Assembly: GCF_005484985.1 (NCBI RefSeq)
Contig: NZ_CP027942.1
Location: forward strand, 248,001 to 312,000
DNA from: Agrococcus sp. SGAir0287
Lineage (GTDB): Bacteria; Actinomycetota; Actinomycetes; Actinomycetales; Microbacteriaceae
Direction: 5' to 3'
DNA: 64,000 bases
The notes under the pieces are model-generated. The model saw nothing but the letters and a program-made list of their open reading frames with translations. It did not search any database and had not been told where the DNA came from. The stretch's first letter is position 1. The number at the start of each line of letters is the position of its first letter. Below, piece after piece: positions 55,901 through 64,000 of this stretch. The position numbers were made by a program, and so were the translations under genes.

Positions 55901-56607
55901 CGCTCGTCGAGCTCGACCGGCTCCAGCCGCCGAGCATCACGATCGTCGGCGGCACGGCGACGATCACGGCGCAGGTCGAGCGGCAGCTCGAGCAGCGCTA
56001 CCCGGACGCCGACGTGCGGCGCATCTCGGGCAGCGATCGCTACGAGACCGCGGCGCGCATCGCGACCGAGGTGTTCGGCTCGGCCGAGACGGCGTTCATC
56101 GCGAGCGGCGAGGTCTTCCCCGACGCGCTCTCGGCCAGCGGCGTCGCCGCGGCGATCGGCGACGCGCCGGTGCTGCTGTCGGGCCGAGAGGCGCTGCCGG
56201 ATGCGTCGGCGGAGGCGCTGCACGACCTGGGGGTCGAGCAGGCGTGGGTCATCGGTGGTCGCGCGAGCCTCGCGTACGCCGTCGTCGTCGACGCGCGCAT
56301 GGAGACGGGAGGCGCCGAGCGCATCGGCGGCGCCGACCGCTACGAGACGAACGCGCTGCTCGTCGAGCGCTTCGTCGAGCTCGAGCAGCCGCAGGGGCTC
56401 GTCATCGCGACGGGCGCCGGCTTCCCCGACGCGCTGTCCGCGAGCGCGGTCGTGGGCGCGACGGGAGATCCGCTGCTGCTGGCGGTCGGCTCCTGCACGA
56501 CGGCACCCGTCGCCGCGCTCGTCACCGCTGCCGCGCCGGACGTCGTGCGCAACCTGGGCGGGTCGGCCGTGCTGTCGCCCACCGCGTGGAGCACCACCTG
56601 CGGGTAG
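49957..56607 (+). CDS. Secreted multidomain GH92 alpha-mannosidase with cell-wall-binding repeats
   Basis: The product is 2216 residues: signal peptide 1-41 (PAEAAD), F5/8 type C-like domain about 80-217, GH92 catalytic region about 398-1150 and a second F5/8 C-like domain about 1170-1300. Several beta modules follow: PKD-like near 1640-1725 and Ig-like near 1730-1910. Three cell-wall-binding repeats (CWB2) at about 1918-2216 each carry a RYET motif. The GH92 signature reads GDEDNGETSSWYVFSALGFY. GH92 enzymes are calcium-dependent exo-alpha-mannosidases. The CWB2 end should keep it on the wall. AGGAG precedes the ATG; control is probably by the LacI protein downstream. Confidence 0.93.
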   Translation: MLHRRTPSSPRSRRILAPVAAALAALLAVPIVGLDAAPAEAADPPFTTSFETADVAAHPVPPSLAYEPPVNVQGGTLPASSLTSQLSSVTASGENAPNETAARLFDGDAGTKWLVFTPTAWVRMDFAAPVTVATYALTTANDAPTRNPRDWTLQGSVDGSTWVDVDQQVGQLVGAAPFTQVVFTLAAPATYQHFRLQIAANGGASIVQLADLDLRGEDTGAVASPMRTTVGSGPTTGYNIASGRGFDGRAAVQYGGQHLADGPASSTNVLVDDLDVALAADSELAYAVLPTLYPQDLQYPSTYVAIDLVIETADGETVLLSDAQPRDQYGFLATAAGQGEARSLYADQWNRIRVDLGAFAGGTVTQVLLAYDNPGGSASTRFSGWVDDLSIAAATPLEAETVLDHVDTRRGTNSSGGFSRGNNIPATAVPNGFNFLVPMTNATSQTWLYDWQSRNTANNLPALEALGISHEPSPWMGDRAQLAIMPSLDAGQPSGTPASRRLEFSHDDEVATPQEYAVDFVNGLSASMTPSDHGGVMRFEFPEGASVGTVMVDRVQGQSGLQISSSGVVTGWVEGGSGLSVGASRMFVYGVFDAAPVATGTASQRTSAAWARFATGDEPLELRFATSFISLDQAQRNLDLEVAGVSYEDVRAAAEALWLERLEVVDLSASDATPTELVSFYSGLYRLNLYPNSQSENTGTAESPVWQYASPVRAREGSATATQTNAQIMDGQIYVNNGFWDTYRTVWPLYSMLYPDVTERLVDGFVQQYRDGGWIARWSSPGYADLMTGTSSDASFAEAYTSGAISTALAEEAFAAALRNATVSSGSDTTLENPNAVGRKGITTSQFLGYTASTTGQSVSWGLEGNINDAALADMAALLAVDPEVDPERQAAYAEHAAYFEARASDFVNMFDPNVGFFQAREPDGSWELSPEEYDPTDWQNHAYTEAPGWTFAFHAPFDVPALAALYGGSDGLDAKLDEFYATPETATSSAIHEAFEARDVRMGQFGFSNQVSHHTPYISSANGDPTTTQEVVREVLSRLYVGSEIGQGYAGDEDNGETSSWYVFSALGFYPLALGSGEYVIGSPLFDHAVVHRDADRGGDLTITAPGNDDATIYVGGVSLDGQALDSPMLSQAALAEASELSFTMQAEPSTWGSSSTSEPVHQPLVDATSRFVSTIGAGLEGPSVASLVDDNSTTEVTFPTETPTLQVQLRGGSATTTIYTITNGATGSSPTAWTLSGSNDGTSWEVVDERAGESFAWATQTRPFVVDSPGAYAQYRLEVQSSSDGAPTLSELELLGEVDPGPFSVAPAEGVTAWVGVEVDAPVATVLGTPEGAEPTASVDYLDGAGPVEAELRALPVGGGYEVIAPHAFDAAGVFTAYVSVTAGDLVATTRTQVTVARPSTTAEAIAALANVDCFADASVGGDCDGQGAALDLAQLQAAGIAFGSQQSVQLPVGGTPRAFTFSLPALPGGADDTIVPEGQVLPVRVGADATHVSIIGTANEGQQSTTLTLTYADGTTQQLPVTFGDWVGGTTSPVAGNVPVATVPGRLVGPGSNDGKPSSLFATVPVALATGADGAPLQLVSIGFPDASGTLRGGQVHVAAVAFDGTIPEPSLQVAPVAPALEASVDAELDVDLATFAGVDPSADQVTAVVSWGDGSPSDIARIDLSGVELDAPSEVAASLQAEIVEQVVRGQHVYLTEGSYTITVTVDDGTASTATTIPVAVGPAEQPAPTISVPAGTVAPGAIVPVSGSGFVPGESVEIVFSGGGDAIVVTATDGTFQAELPVGDVADGAYVVTATGAQSGTPATASITVATPAVASTTTLQAASSSVEIGDPIELTASVSVGGVAATSGSVTFSEGGVAVGTAPVEAGTASLSLPTPALGDRAFVATFSGGDGVDGSVSASVTVSVVPEAGAEVITYAGASRYETSVLASRDLFEPGSPAYLTAGGTFPDALAAGPAAAHDGASLLLTPGDAILDVTLVELDRLQPPSITIVGGTATITAQVERQLEQRYPDADVRRISGSDRYETAARIATEVFGSAETAFIASGEVFPDALSASGVAAAIGDAPVLLSGREALPDASAEALHDLGVEQAWVIGGRASLAYAVVVDARMETGGAERIGGADRYETNALLVERFVELEQPQGLVIATGAGFPDALSASAVVGATGDPLLLAVGSCTTAPVAALVTAAAPDVVRNLGGSAVLSPTAWSTTCG

Positions 56608-56615
56608 CGGTCGCC

Positions 56616-56652
56616 GGATCGGCTCGGGCGCACGACGCGTCCGAGCCGATCC
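56616..56652 (+). terminator. Terminator hairpin after the GH92 gene
   Basis: GGATCGGCTCGG at 56616-56627 pairs perfectly with CCGAGCCGATCC at 56641-56652 across a 13-base loop. It starts 8 bp after the stop codon and separates the mannosidase from the LacI gene. Confidence 0.88.
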
Positions 56653-56743
56653 GTGCGAGCGCGCCGCGCGCCGTGCGACCCTAGGGCGACGAGGGATGCG
56701 ACGCGGCGACCCGGGGGAGCGCACGATCCGAGGAGGTGCCGCG

Positions 56744-57787
56744 ATGACGACCGACGACGCGGGCGAGCGCACCGACGTGCGCGCCTGGGGCGACGGTCGA
56801 CGGCTGACCCTCGCGGACGTCGCGGCCGCGGCGGGCGTCAGCATCAAGACGGCGTCGCGAGCCCTCGGCGGCGAGCCGAACGTCGCCGACGCGACGCGCG
56901 GCCGCGTGCGGGCGGCCGCGGCGACGCTCGGCTTCACGATGAACTCGGCCGCGAGCCAGCTGCGCCGCGGCACGGCGGTGCGGACCGTGGGCCTCGTGGT
57001 CGGCGACCTCGCGAACCCCTTCTACATGGGGCTCGCGACGGGCGTCGAGCACGCGCTGCGCGAGCACGGCCTGCAGCTGACGATGGCGTCGTCCGACGAG
57101 GATGCCGCTGCCGAGCGTGCGATCGTCGAGGACCTCGTGCATCGCCGCGCCGACGGCATCCTCCTCGTGTCCACGCTCGACGACCACGCGGAGCTGCGCT
57201 CCGTCGGCGACCGCGGCGTGCCGCTCGTGCTCGTCGATCGCGCCCCGTCCGGCCTCGACGCCGACGCCGTCGTCATCGACAACGTCGCGGGCACGACCGC
57301 CGCGATCGCCGGGTTCGTCGCGCGCGGCCATCGGCGCATCGCCTTCGTGGGGGATCTCGAGCGCCTGCCGCCGCAGCGCGAGCGCCACGCCGCCTACGCC
57401 GCCGCGCTCGCGGCATCCGGGCTGCCGATCGACGCGGCGCTCGTCGTGCGCGGCGCCCACTCGGCGGCGACGGCCGAGGCGGCCGTGCGCGACCTGCTCG
57501 CGCTCGACGAGCCGCCCACGGCGGTGTTCACGGCCAACAACCGCGTCACGATCGGGGCGATCGCCGCCTTCCGCGACGTCGCGCATCCGCCCGCGCTCGT
57601 CGGATTCGACCACTTCGAGCTCGCGGACGCCCTCGGCATCTCGACGGTCGGCGCCGACACGGCCGACCTCGGTCGCGAGGCGGTCGACGCCCTGCTCCGC
57701 CGTCGCGAGGGCGAGCACGCGCCCGCGACGCGCGCGGTGCCCGCGACCCTCGTGCCGCGCGGCTCCGGCGAGCGCCCGCCGCGCTGA
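56744..57787 (+). CDS. LacI family transcriptional regulator
   Basis: The product is 347 residues. The helix-turn-helix and hinge lie at about 21-75 (LTLADVAAAAGVSIKTASRA), followed by the periplasmic-binding-like sensor domain (VGLVVGDLANPFYMGLATGV, then VLVDRAPSGLDADAV). The recognition helix has KTASRAL instead of the usual KTVSRVL. AGGAGG lies 7 bases before the ATG. The likely target is the TGACA-ACGA-TGTCA palindrome before the mannosidase gene, with a sugar derived from mannoside breakdown as inducer; this is inference from position. Confidence 0.93.
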   Translation: MTTDDAGERTDVRAWGDGRRLTLADVAAAAGVSIKTASRALGGEPNVADATRGRVRAAAATLGFTMNSAASQLRRGTAVRTVGLVVGDLANPFYMGLATGVEHALREHGLQLTMASSDEDAAAERAIVEDLVHRRADGILLVSTLDDHAELRSVGDRGVPLVLVDRAPSGLDADAVVIDNVAGTTAAIAGFVARGHRRIAFVGDLERLPPQRERHAAYAAALAASGLPIDAALVVRGAHSAATAEAAVRDLLALDEPPTAVFTANNRVTIGAIAAFRDVAHPPALVGFDHFELADALGISTVGADTADLGREAVDALLRRREGEHAPATRAVPATLVPRGSGERPPR

Positions 57788-57790
57788 CGC

Positions 57791-58438
57791 TCAGCCCGCC
57801 GAACTGCCGAGCGCGCCGGGCGGACGGGGCAGGGATCCCGAGGGGAGTCCGAGGGACCATTCGGCGACGTCGGCGACGAACGCGCGATGCGTCGCGGGGG
57901 AGGGGAGCTCGGTGACGTTGACGTAGGAGCCCGAGCCGTCGACCGCGATCCAGATGCGTGCGGCCGCGACCTCGGGATCGGACTCCGGGATGTCGCCGGC
58001 TGCCATGCCCTCGGCGAGCAGGCCGAGCAGGCGATCGCGATCGAGCGCGTCCTGCTCGCGCAGCGCGGCCTCGAGCGCCGGCGTGAACCGCGACAGGTGG
58101 CGGGCGTTGAGCCAGAGGCGCGCGAGCGGCTCGGATGCGCCGCTCTCGACATGCGCGACGAAGTGGCGCAGGCCGTCGATGCCGTGCAGCTCGCGCGGGA
58201 AGAAGCGTTCGCGCTCCATGACCGCCGCGCGCTCGAATCCCTGCACGACGACGTCCTCGACGGCGGGGAAGTAGTGGGTGATGAGCCCCGGCCGCACGCC
58301 GAGGCGCTCGGCGAGGGCGCGCAGCGTGATGCGCTCGAGACCGCGCTCGAGCGCGATGGCGGCGGCGGTCTCGAGGATCTCGGCGCGCCGCTCGTCGGGC
58401 TGCTTGCGGATCCGTCGCGGGGTCGTGCTTGACGCCAT
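57791..58438 (-). CDS. TetR family transcriptional regulator
   Basis: The product is 215 residues. The N-terminal helix-turn-helix spans about 15-60 ([20 protein letters not shown]), followed by a helical ligand-binding domain. TAGCAT ends 7 bases before the ATG at 58438, which decides this start over an ATG nine bases upstream. It is divergent from the cytosine-permease gene; the palindrome between them is the probable operator. The ligand may be the compound transported. Confidence 0.92.
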   Translation of the reverse strand: MASSTTPRRIRKQPDERRAEILETAAAIALERGLERITLRALAERLGVRPGLITHYFPAVEDVVVQGFERAAVMERERFFPRELHGIDGLRHFVAHVESGASEPLARLWLNARHLSRFTPALEAALREQDALDRDRLLGLLAEGMAAGDIPESDPEVAAARIWIAVDGSGSYVNVTELPSPATHRAFVADVAEWSLGLPSGSLPRPPGALGSSAG

Positions 58439-58460
58439 GACATCCATGCTATTGACTCTG

Positions 58461-58480
58461 TGGCCAACAGCCATTGGCCA
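58461..58480. promoter_or_regulatory. Palindromic operator between tetR-type gene and permease
   Basis: TGGCCAA-N6-TTGGCCA is a perfect inverted repeat. It starts 10 bases upstream of the TAGCAT box of the TetR gene and 38 bases before the permease ATG, so one bound dimer could repress both. A second weaker arm pair (TTGG-N8-CCAA) overlaps it at 58474-58489. Confidence 0.7.
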
Positions 58481-58517
58481 GGTGACCAACAACGGCGTCG
58501 GTCTCGGAGGAGCACGC

Positions 58518-59960
58518 ATGACGACCCAGCTCGAATCGTCGGGAGCGCAGCACGACGCTCGTGTGGACGACGGCACCCACCCCGAGACGCGCGGCATCGA
58601 CCTCGTGTCCGACGCCGAGCGCCACGGCCGCGCCCGCGACCTCGTGCTCGTGTGGGCCGCGCCCGGCGTCAGCATCCTGAACCTCACGATCGGCGTCACG
58701 CTCGTGCTGCTCGGCCTGGAGCCGTGGCAGGCCGTCGGGCTGGTGCTGCTCGCCTCGCTGCTGTGGATCCTGCCGGGCATCGTCGCCGCGAGCGGTCCCG
58801 CCGCAGGCACGTCCGGCTCCGTCATCACGCGAGCGATGTACGGCATCGCGGGCAACCGGTTGTTCGTGACGGTCGTGGGATGGCTCATCGGCGCCGTGTT
58901 CCTCTCGCTCAGCTGGCTGGCGTCGTCGTTCATGGGCGCCGACGTGCTGCGCCGCGTCGGCCTCGACGACCCCGTGTGGACGCCGATCGGCGTCACCCTC
59001 GTCGTCTCCGCCGTCACGGTCGTGGTCGCGATCTTCGGCCACGGCCTCATCCTGCGGATCTACCCCGTGCTCGCCGCCGTGCTGCTCGCGATCTTCCTCG
59101 CCGTCGGCGTCAGCATCATGCCCGCCGTCGACTGGGCCTACGCCAACCCAGAGCCGCTCGAGGGCGTCGCCCTGCTGTCCGCGGCGTCGATCGGCTTCAC
59201 GATCCTCGCCTCGACGCCGCTGTCGTTCATCAACAGCCCCGACATCGCCCGCTACCTGCCACGCTCGACGAGCCCCGTGCGCATCGCCCTCGCCACGGCC
59301 GTCGGCGGGGCGGCGCCGACCGTCGTCTTCACGGTCGTCGGCGTGCTGCTCGGCACCGCGCTCACGCCCGACGCGCTCGCAGGCGGCATCGACGCCGCCA
59401 TCTTCGACCTGCTGCCCTCGTGGCTCGCGCCCGTGCTCGTGCTCGGCGTCGTCGTGAACACGATCGCCCTCAACGCCATGACCACCTACACGTCGAGCAT
59501 GGCGCTGCAGGCGATCGGGCTGCGGCTGCAGCGCATCCCCGCGGCCATCATCGTCGGCGTCGTCGGCACGGCGCTGACCATCGCCCTGGTCCTCACCTCG
59601 AACCTGCTCGCCGCCGTGAACCTCATGCTGCAGTTCCTCGTCGTCGTGTCGGCGCCCGCCATGGCGATCTTCGCCGCCGACGTCCTGCTGCGTCGCGCGC
59701 GCTACGACGGGGCCCAGCTGTTCGACGACCGCCCGGGCGGACGCTTCTGGTACCACCGCGGCTGGAGCGTGCCCGGCATGACGGCGCTCGGCGTCGGCGG
59801 GATCGCGTCGGCCGTGTGCCTCGCCACCGACGTCTGGGTCGGCCCCGTCGCGCTCGCCCTCGGAGTCGTCGACCTCTCGGTGCCCGTCGGCATGCTCGTC
59901 GCCGGCGCGCTCTACGCCCTGCTGCTGCGCAGCCCGATCGCGAAGGACGGTCGCCCGTGA
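58518..59960 (+). CDS. Cytosine/purine permease (NCS1 family)
   Basis: The product is 480 residues with about twelve helices and NCS1 features ([20 protein letters not shown], then [18 protein letters not shown]). Family members import cytosine, purines or related rings with protons or sodium. GGAGGA lies about 8 bases before the ATG. The amidohydrolase gene overlaps its stop by 4 bp, so imported substrate is probably hydrolysed by that enzyme. Confidence 0.93.
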   Translation: MTTQLESSGAQHDARVDDGTHPETRGIDLVSDAERHGRARDLVLVWAAPGVSILNLTIGVTLVLLGLEPWQAVGLVLLASLLWILPGIVAASGPAAGTSGSVITRAMYGIAGNRLFVTVVGWLIGAVFLSLSWLASSFMGADVLRRVGLDDPVWTPIGVTLVVSAVTVVVAIFGHGLILRIYPVLAAVLLAIFLAVGVSIMPAVDWAYANPEPLEGVALLSAASIGFTILASTPLSFINSPDIARYLPRSTSPVRIALATAVGGAAPTVVFTVVGVLLGTALTPDALAGGIDAAIFDLLPSWLAPVLVLGVVVNTIALNAMTTYTSSMALQAIGLRLQRIPAAIIVGVVGTALTIALVLTSNLLAAVNLMLQFLVVVSAPAMAIFAADVLLRRARYDGAQLFDDRPGGRFWYHRGWSVPGMTALGVGGIASAVCLATDVWVGPVALALGVVDLSVPVGMLVAGALYALLLRSPIAKDGRP

Positions 59961-61567
59961 CCACGCTCTACCGCAACGCCCGCATCCTCACCGCCGCGCC
60001 CGATCCCGACGAGGCGTGGGCCCATGCCCTCGTCGTCGATGGCGAGACGCTCGCCTTCGTCGGTGCGGAGGCGGATGCGCCCGCCGCCGACGAGACGGTC
60101 GACCTCGGCGGCCGCCTCGTGCTGCCCGGCTTCACGGATGCGCACGTGCACCTGCTCATGACGGGGGAGGCGCTCGGCCAGGTCGGCCTCACGGACGCCC
60201 GGAGCCTCGAGGAGATCCAGGCGCGGCTGCGCGCCGCTCGCGAGGCGGCACCGGACGCGCCCCGCATCTGGGGCCGCGGGTGGCTGTTCGACGCCGTGCC
60301 GGGCGGGCGGCCGACGGCGGCGATGCTCGACGCCGCCGTCGCGGACGTGCCCGTGTACCTCGACGCCAACGACTACCACTCGACGTGGGTGAACGGCGCC
60401 GCGCTGCGCGAGCTCGGCATCGACGCGGGCACGCCCGACCCGATCGGCGGCGAGATCGTGCGCGACGCCGACGGTGCGGAGACAGGCCTCCTGCTCGAGA
60501 CCGCCGCCATCGTGCACGTGCGTGCGCTGCGCGACCGCGTCGTCGACGACGCGGAGCGCGACGCGGCGATCGAGCGCGTGCTCGAGGCGTTCGCCGCCGC
60601 CGGCATCACGGGGGCCGTCGACATGGGGCTCGACGAGCTCGCGCTCGCGGCGCTGCAGCGCGCGATGGATCGGCGCGGCGGCACGCTGCCGCTGCGCGTC
60701 GCCGCGCACTGGCTCGTCGCCTGCACCGGCGACGCCGACGAGCACCTCGCGCAGGTGCGACGTGCGGCCGAGCTCGCCGCCACGATCGACTCGCCGTGGC
60801 TGCGCGTCGTCGGCATCAAGCTCATCCTCGACGGCGTCATCGACGCGTGCACGGCCGCGCTGCACCTGCCCTACGCGGATGGGACGGTCGGCGAGCTCAT
60901 CTGGCCGGTCGACCATCTGCAGCCGGTCGTGGCCGCGGCGGATGCCGCCAGCCTGCAGATCGCCATGCACGCGATCGGCGACCGCGCGAGCGACGTTGCC
61001 CTCGATGCGATCGAGGCCGCGATCGCCGCGAACGGCCAGCGCCCGCGCCGCCACCGCATCGAGCACCTCGAGTACGCCGCACCTGGCACGGCCGAGCGCA
61101 TGGCGCGGCTCGGGGTCACGGCATCCATGCAGCCCGTGCACGCCGATCCGGCGATCTTCGACAACTGGGCGGCGATGCTCGGCGACGCGCGCGTCGACCG
61201 CGGCTTCGCGTGGGCGGAGTACGAGGACGCCGGCGCGCTGCTCGCATTCTCGACCGACACCCCCACGGCGCCGCACGAGGCGCTCGCCAGCATGTACGTC
61301 GCGTCGACGCGCGCCTCGGCGCTCGACCCGTCGGTCGACGCGAAGCAGCCGGCGCTCGCGATCCCGCTCGCCCACGCGATCGGGCATGCCACGCGCGACG
61401 CCGCCGCGTCGGTCGGCGACGGCGCATGGCGCGGCCGCCTCGCGGCAGGGTTCGCCGCCGACCTCGTGATCGTCGACCGCGACCCGTTCGTCGACGGCGA
61501 GCGCGCGCTGCTCGACGCGCGGATCGAGCGGACGATCGTGGCCGGGCGCACCGTGTTCGCGCGCTGA
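59957..61567 (+). CDS. Amidohydrolase (YtcJ-like)
   Basis: The product is 536 residues. The metal-binding DAHVH lies at 61-65 with His63 and His65, and further motifs are [29 protein letters not shown] and FSTDTPTAP. This is the layout of YtcJ-like amidohydrolases, which cleave C-N bonds; the substrate is unknown. The GTG start overlaps the permease stop (GTGA), and both are probably under the TetR regulator. A role in breakdown of a cyclic amide or N-heterocycle is inferred. Confidence 0.9.
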   Translation: MTTLYRNARILTAAPDPDEAWAHALVVDGETLAFVGAEADAPAADETVDLGGRLVLPGFTDAHVHLLMTGEALGQVGLTDARSLEEIQARLRAAREAAPDAPRIWGRGWLFDAVPGGRPTAAMLDAAVADVPVYLDANDYHSTWVNGAALRELGIDAGTPDPIGGEIVRDADGAETGLLLETAAIVHVRALRDRVVDDAERDAAIERVLEAFAAAGITGAVDMGLDELALAALQRAMDRRGGTLPLRVAAHWLVACTGDADEHLAQVRRAAELAATIDSPWLRVVGIKLILDGVIDACTAALHLPYADGTVGELIWPVDHLQPVVAAADAASLQIAMHAIGDRASDVALDAIEAAIAANGQRPRRHRIEHLEYAAPGTAERMARLGVTASMQPVHADPAIFDNWAAMLGDARVDRGFAWAEYEDAGALLAFSTDTPTAPHEALASMYVASTRASALDPSVDAKQPALAIPLAHAIGHATRDAAASVGDGAWRGRLAAGFAADLVIVDRDPFVDGERALLDARIERTIVAGRTVFAR

Positions 61568-61580
61568 GCCGAGCGCTCGC

Positions 61581-62342
61581 TCAGTCGGCGAGGAAGCGCG
61601 TCAGCAGCTCGGTGACGATCGCAGGCTCCTGCGAGTGCACCCAGTGGCCGGCGCCCTTGACCGTCGCGCGACGCACGCGCGGGAACAGCGCCTCCATGGC
61701 GGCGCGGTGCTCGTCGCGCACGTAGCGCGAGTCGCCGCCGGCGATCCACAGCACGGGGCCGTCGAAGGAGCCCTCGGTCGCCGGCCAGTCGCGGATGACG
61801 CCGAGGTCGCGGCGCAGCACCTCGAGGTTCGACATCCATGCCCAGCCAGCGTCGTCGCGCCGCAGGCTCTGCAGCAGGAAGGCGCGCACGCCGGGATCGG
61901 GCACGGCGTCGGCGAGCGCCGCGTCGGCATCCGCCCGCGACGTCAGCGAGGCGAGGTCGATGGCGAGCATGGCGTCGATGAAGCCCGCGAACTCGTCGGA
62001 GGCGCGGTACGCGACGGGCGCGACGTCGACGACGCAGAGCCGCGAGACGAGCCCCGGATGGCGCAGCGCGACGAGCATCGCGACCTTCCCGCCCATCGAG
62101 TGCCCGACGAGGGCGGTCGGCTCCTCGAGCAGCCCGGCGATGGCGTCGGCCATCTCGGCATAGTCGATCCGCTCGGTCCACCCCGAGCGCCCGTGGTTCG
62201 GCATGTCGACGAGCGTCACGCGGTGGTCGTGGCCGAGCGCCTTGCCGATCTGCGTCCAGTTGCGCCCCTGCCCGAACAGCCCGTGGCAGAGGACGACGGG
62301 CGAGCCGTGGTCGCCGAGCCGGGTCACGTGCAGGTCGCTCAC
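61581..62342 (-). CDS. Alpha/beta hydrolase (YbfF-like esterase)
   Basis: The product is 253 residues with the oxyanion region LCHGLFGQGRNW, nucleophile Ser82 in GHSMGGK, and catalytic His233 in GAGHWVHS; DMPNHGRS matches the YbfF esterase group. It probably hydrolyses short acyl esters. The GTG at 62342 has CAGGAT 6 bases upstream. It is divergent from the acetyltransferase at 62382 across 39 bp and convergent with the amidohydrolase. Confidence 0.9.
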   Translation of the reverse strand: MSDLHVTRLGDHGSPVVLCHGLFGQGRNWTQIGKALGHDHRVTLVDMPNHGRSGWTERIDYAEMADAIAGLLEEPTALVGHSMGGKVAMLVALRHPGLVSRLCVVDVAPVAYRASDEFAGFIDAMLAIDLASLTSRADADAALADAVPDPGVRAFLLQSLRRDDAGWAWMSNLEVLRRDLGVIRDWPATEGSFDGPVLWIAGGDSRYVRDEHRAAMEALFPRVRRATVKGAGHWVHSQEPAIVTELLTRFLAD

Positions 62343-62381
62343 GCATCCATCCTGCCGGTCGCGAACCCGTAGCGTGGCGGC

Positions 62382-62891
62382 ATGACGACGCCCGCGTTCG
62401 AGGCGGAGCCCATCCGCACGGCACGCCTGCTGCTCGAGCCGTTGCGCGTCGCGCACGCGGACGAGGCTGCGGTCGCCTTCGACGACGTCGCGCTGCACGC
62501 GTTCACCGGGGGTGCGCCGGCGACCGCCGACGAGCTGCGCTCGCGGTACGCGCGACAGGTCGCGGGCCGCTCGCCCGACGGCTCGCAGCTCTGGTGCAGC
62601 TGGATGGTGCGCGACGCGAGCCGCGTGCTCGTCGGCACGGTGCAGGCGACCGTCGCAGGCGACGGCTCGACGGCAGAGGTCGCGTGGGTCGTCGCCACAG
62701 ACCATCAGGGGCGCGGGATCGCGACGGAGGCGGCGGTCGCGCTCGCCGCGTGGCTGCGCGCCCGCGGGGTGCACGAGCTCGTCGCGCATGTGCATCCCGA
62801 GCACGCCGCCTCCGTCGCGGTCGCTCGTGCGATCGGGCTCGCGCCCACGACGACGATCGTCGACGGCGAGGTGCGCTGGGTCGGGCGCTGA
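62382..62891 (+). CDS. GNAT family N-acetyltransferase (RimJ-like)
   Basis: The product is 169 residues opening with IRTARLLLEPLRVAHADEAA, typical of the RimJ/RimL-like group, and with the acetyl-CoA site DHQGRGIATEAAVALAAW. The acceptor is unknown. TAGCGT lies 6 bases before the ATG (leaderless type). Confidence 0.9.
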   Translation: MTTPAFEAEPIRTARLLLEPLRVAHADEAAVAFDDVALHAFTGGAPATADELRSRYARQVAGRSPDGSQLWCSWMVRDASRVLVGTVQATVAGDGSTAEVAWVVATDHQGRGIATEAAVALAAWLRARGVHELVAHVHPEHAASVAVARAIGLAPTTTIVDGEVRWVGR

Positions 62892-63021
62892 GCGGGCGGG
62901 CTTGCCGCAGCGTCGCTCACGCATCCATGCTGCGGATCGCGAGACGTGCACGTCAGCGGAGCGACGGGCCCGCATGCGGGATGCCGTGCCGCTCCCCAGC
63001 GGGTTGCGCTCGTCGCGAGCC

Positions 63022-63092
63022 GTGGAATGCGCGCGTGAGCGGGCACTCGTGACGCTGAGCGTCGCCGGTGCCTGCTGGCGCGCACATTCCAC
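63022..63092. repeat. 71 bp hairpin repeat upstream of clpB
   Basis: GTGGAATGCGCGC at 63022-63034 pairs with GCGCACATTCCAC at 63080-63092 with one mismatch; inside lie GGCAC/GGTGCC arms and a perfect GACGCT-G-AGCGTC. Its minus strand contains ATGTGCGCGCCAGC, shared with the inverted repeat at 5072-5146. Apart from this and the HAIR element, the 357 bp gap before clpB holds nothing recognised. Confidence 0.75.
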
Positions 63093-63174
63093 CGCGTGCG
63101 GCAGTGGGGCACGCCGTGGCGCACTCGGACCGGGCGCACGCATCCCCTGGCGCACGGATGCGCCCGGGAGTAGA

Positions 63175-63195
63175 CTTGAGCGCAGCACACTCAAG
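63175..63195. promoter_or_regulatory. HAIR element 3 (HspR operator) upstream of clpB
   Basis: CTTGAGC-N7-ACTCAAG differs from the HAIR consensus by one base. TAGACT (63171-63176), a good -10, overlaps its first bases, so HspR would cover the start of transcription. The clpB ATG is 53 bases downstream of the element. Confidence 0.93.
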
Positions 63196-63248
63196 TTTCG
63201 ATCCGGGCGCCGACGGGCGCCGCGGATGCATGATCTGAAGGAGACCGC

Positions 63249-64000
<752 letters not shown>

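Noticed and set aside
49906..56973. A 2355-codon minus-strand open frame opposite the GH92 gene
   Set aside because: It has no domain motif and mirrors the codon pattern of the mannosidase on the other strand.

Overview
The window is a 64 kb stretch of a very GC-rich (about 70% or more) chromosome with densely packed genes. It fits a member of the Actinobacteria, most likely the Microbacteriaceae. The evidence is the HspR-controlled dnaK operon with HAIR operators, NucS endonuclease, hemB and hemL of the C5 heme route, a ClpB-type unfoldase without an N-domain, an actinobacterial holin-like/YtxH/DUF3618 trio, and many genes whose start codon lies 6 or 7 bases after a TANNNT box (leaderless type). 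No rRNA, tRNA, CRISPR array, insertion sequence or prophage was seen. The family assignment is inference.

Layout. 1-5.5 kb: the end of an unknown gene, a fructosamine-kinase-like protein, a winged-helix protein of the AlkZ/YcaQ superfamily, then hemB and hemL. 5.5-6.0 kb: a tandem array of hairpin repeats. 6.0-12.4 kb: nucS with an MFS exporter, a small L7/L12-like protein, an ABC exporter pair and a MATE transporter. 12.5-13.45 kb: four tandem copies of a 240 bp palindromic repeat. 13.5-17.7 kb: a flavin monooxygenase and acyl-CoA-dehydrogenase-like pair facing a metabolite:proton symporter. 17.7-21.7 kb: small envelope proteins (including Asp23/Gls24 and holin-like types) around an M13 metallopeptidase. 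21.7-25 kb: small enzymes and a phytoene-desaturase-like FAD protein. 25-30 kb: a PutA with a long acidic N-terminal extension. 30-37 kb: cell-surface functions (LPQTG-anchored fibronectin III protein, DUF368 lipid-carrier transporter, LCP ligase, MFS). 37-40 kb: a KhtT/KhtU-like antiporter pair, a broken cupin gene between inverted repeats, and a DUF1345 protein. 40.2-44.4 kb: two HAIR operators and dnaK-grpE-dnaJ-hspR. 44.4-44.8 kb: five tandem 80 bp repeats. 44.8-49.8 kb: three similar four-helix membrane proteins, a kinase-like protein, a lipoprotein and DoxX. 49.9-57.8 kb: a 2216-residue secreted GH92 mannosidase with its LacI regulator. 57.8-61.6 kb: a TetR regulator facing a cytosine-permease/amidohydrolase operon. 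61.6-64 kb: an esterase, an acetyltransferase and the start of clpB behind a third HAIR operator.

How the genes work together. HspR, encoded at the end of the dnaK operon, probably represses both its own operon and clpB through the three HAIR sites, so the DnaK and ClpB disaggregase arms respond together. The LacI protein probably controls the mannosidase through a palindrome placed just after that gene's promoter. The TetR protein probably controls the permease and amidohydrolase through a palindrome between the divergent genes.

The least expected feature is the amount of structured repeat DNA: at least five palindromic families, three of them in tandem arrays. The array at 5.5 kb keeps a constant apical loop while its stem changes on both sides. 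No single new multi-gene system could be demonstrated. The best leads are these repeat families, the cupin remnant between inverted repeats, the PutA extension and the three-gene membrane-protein cluster.
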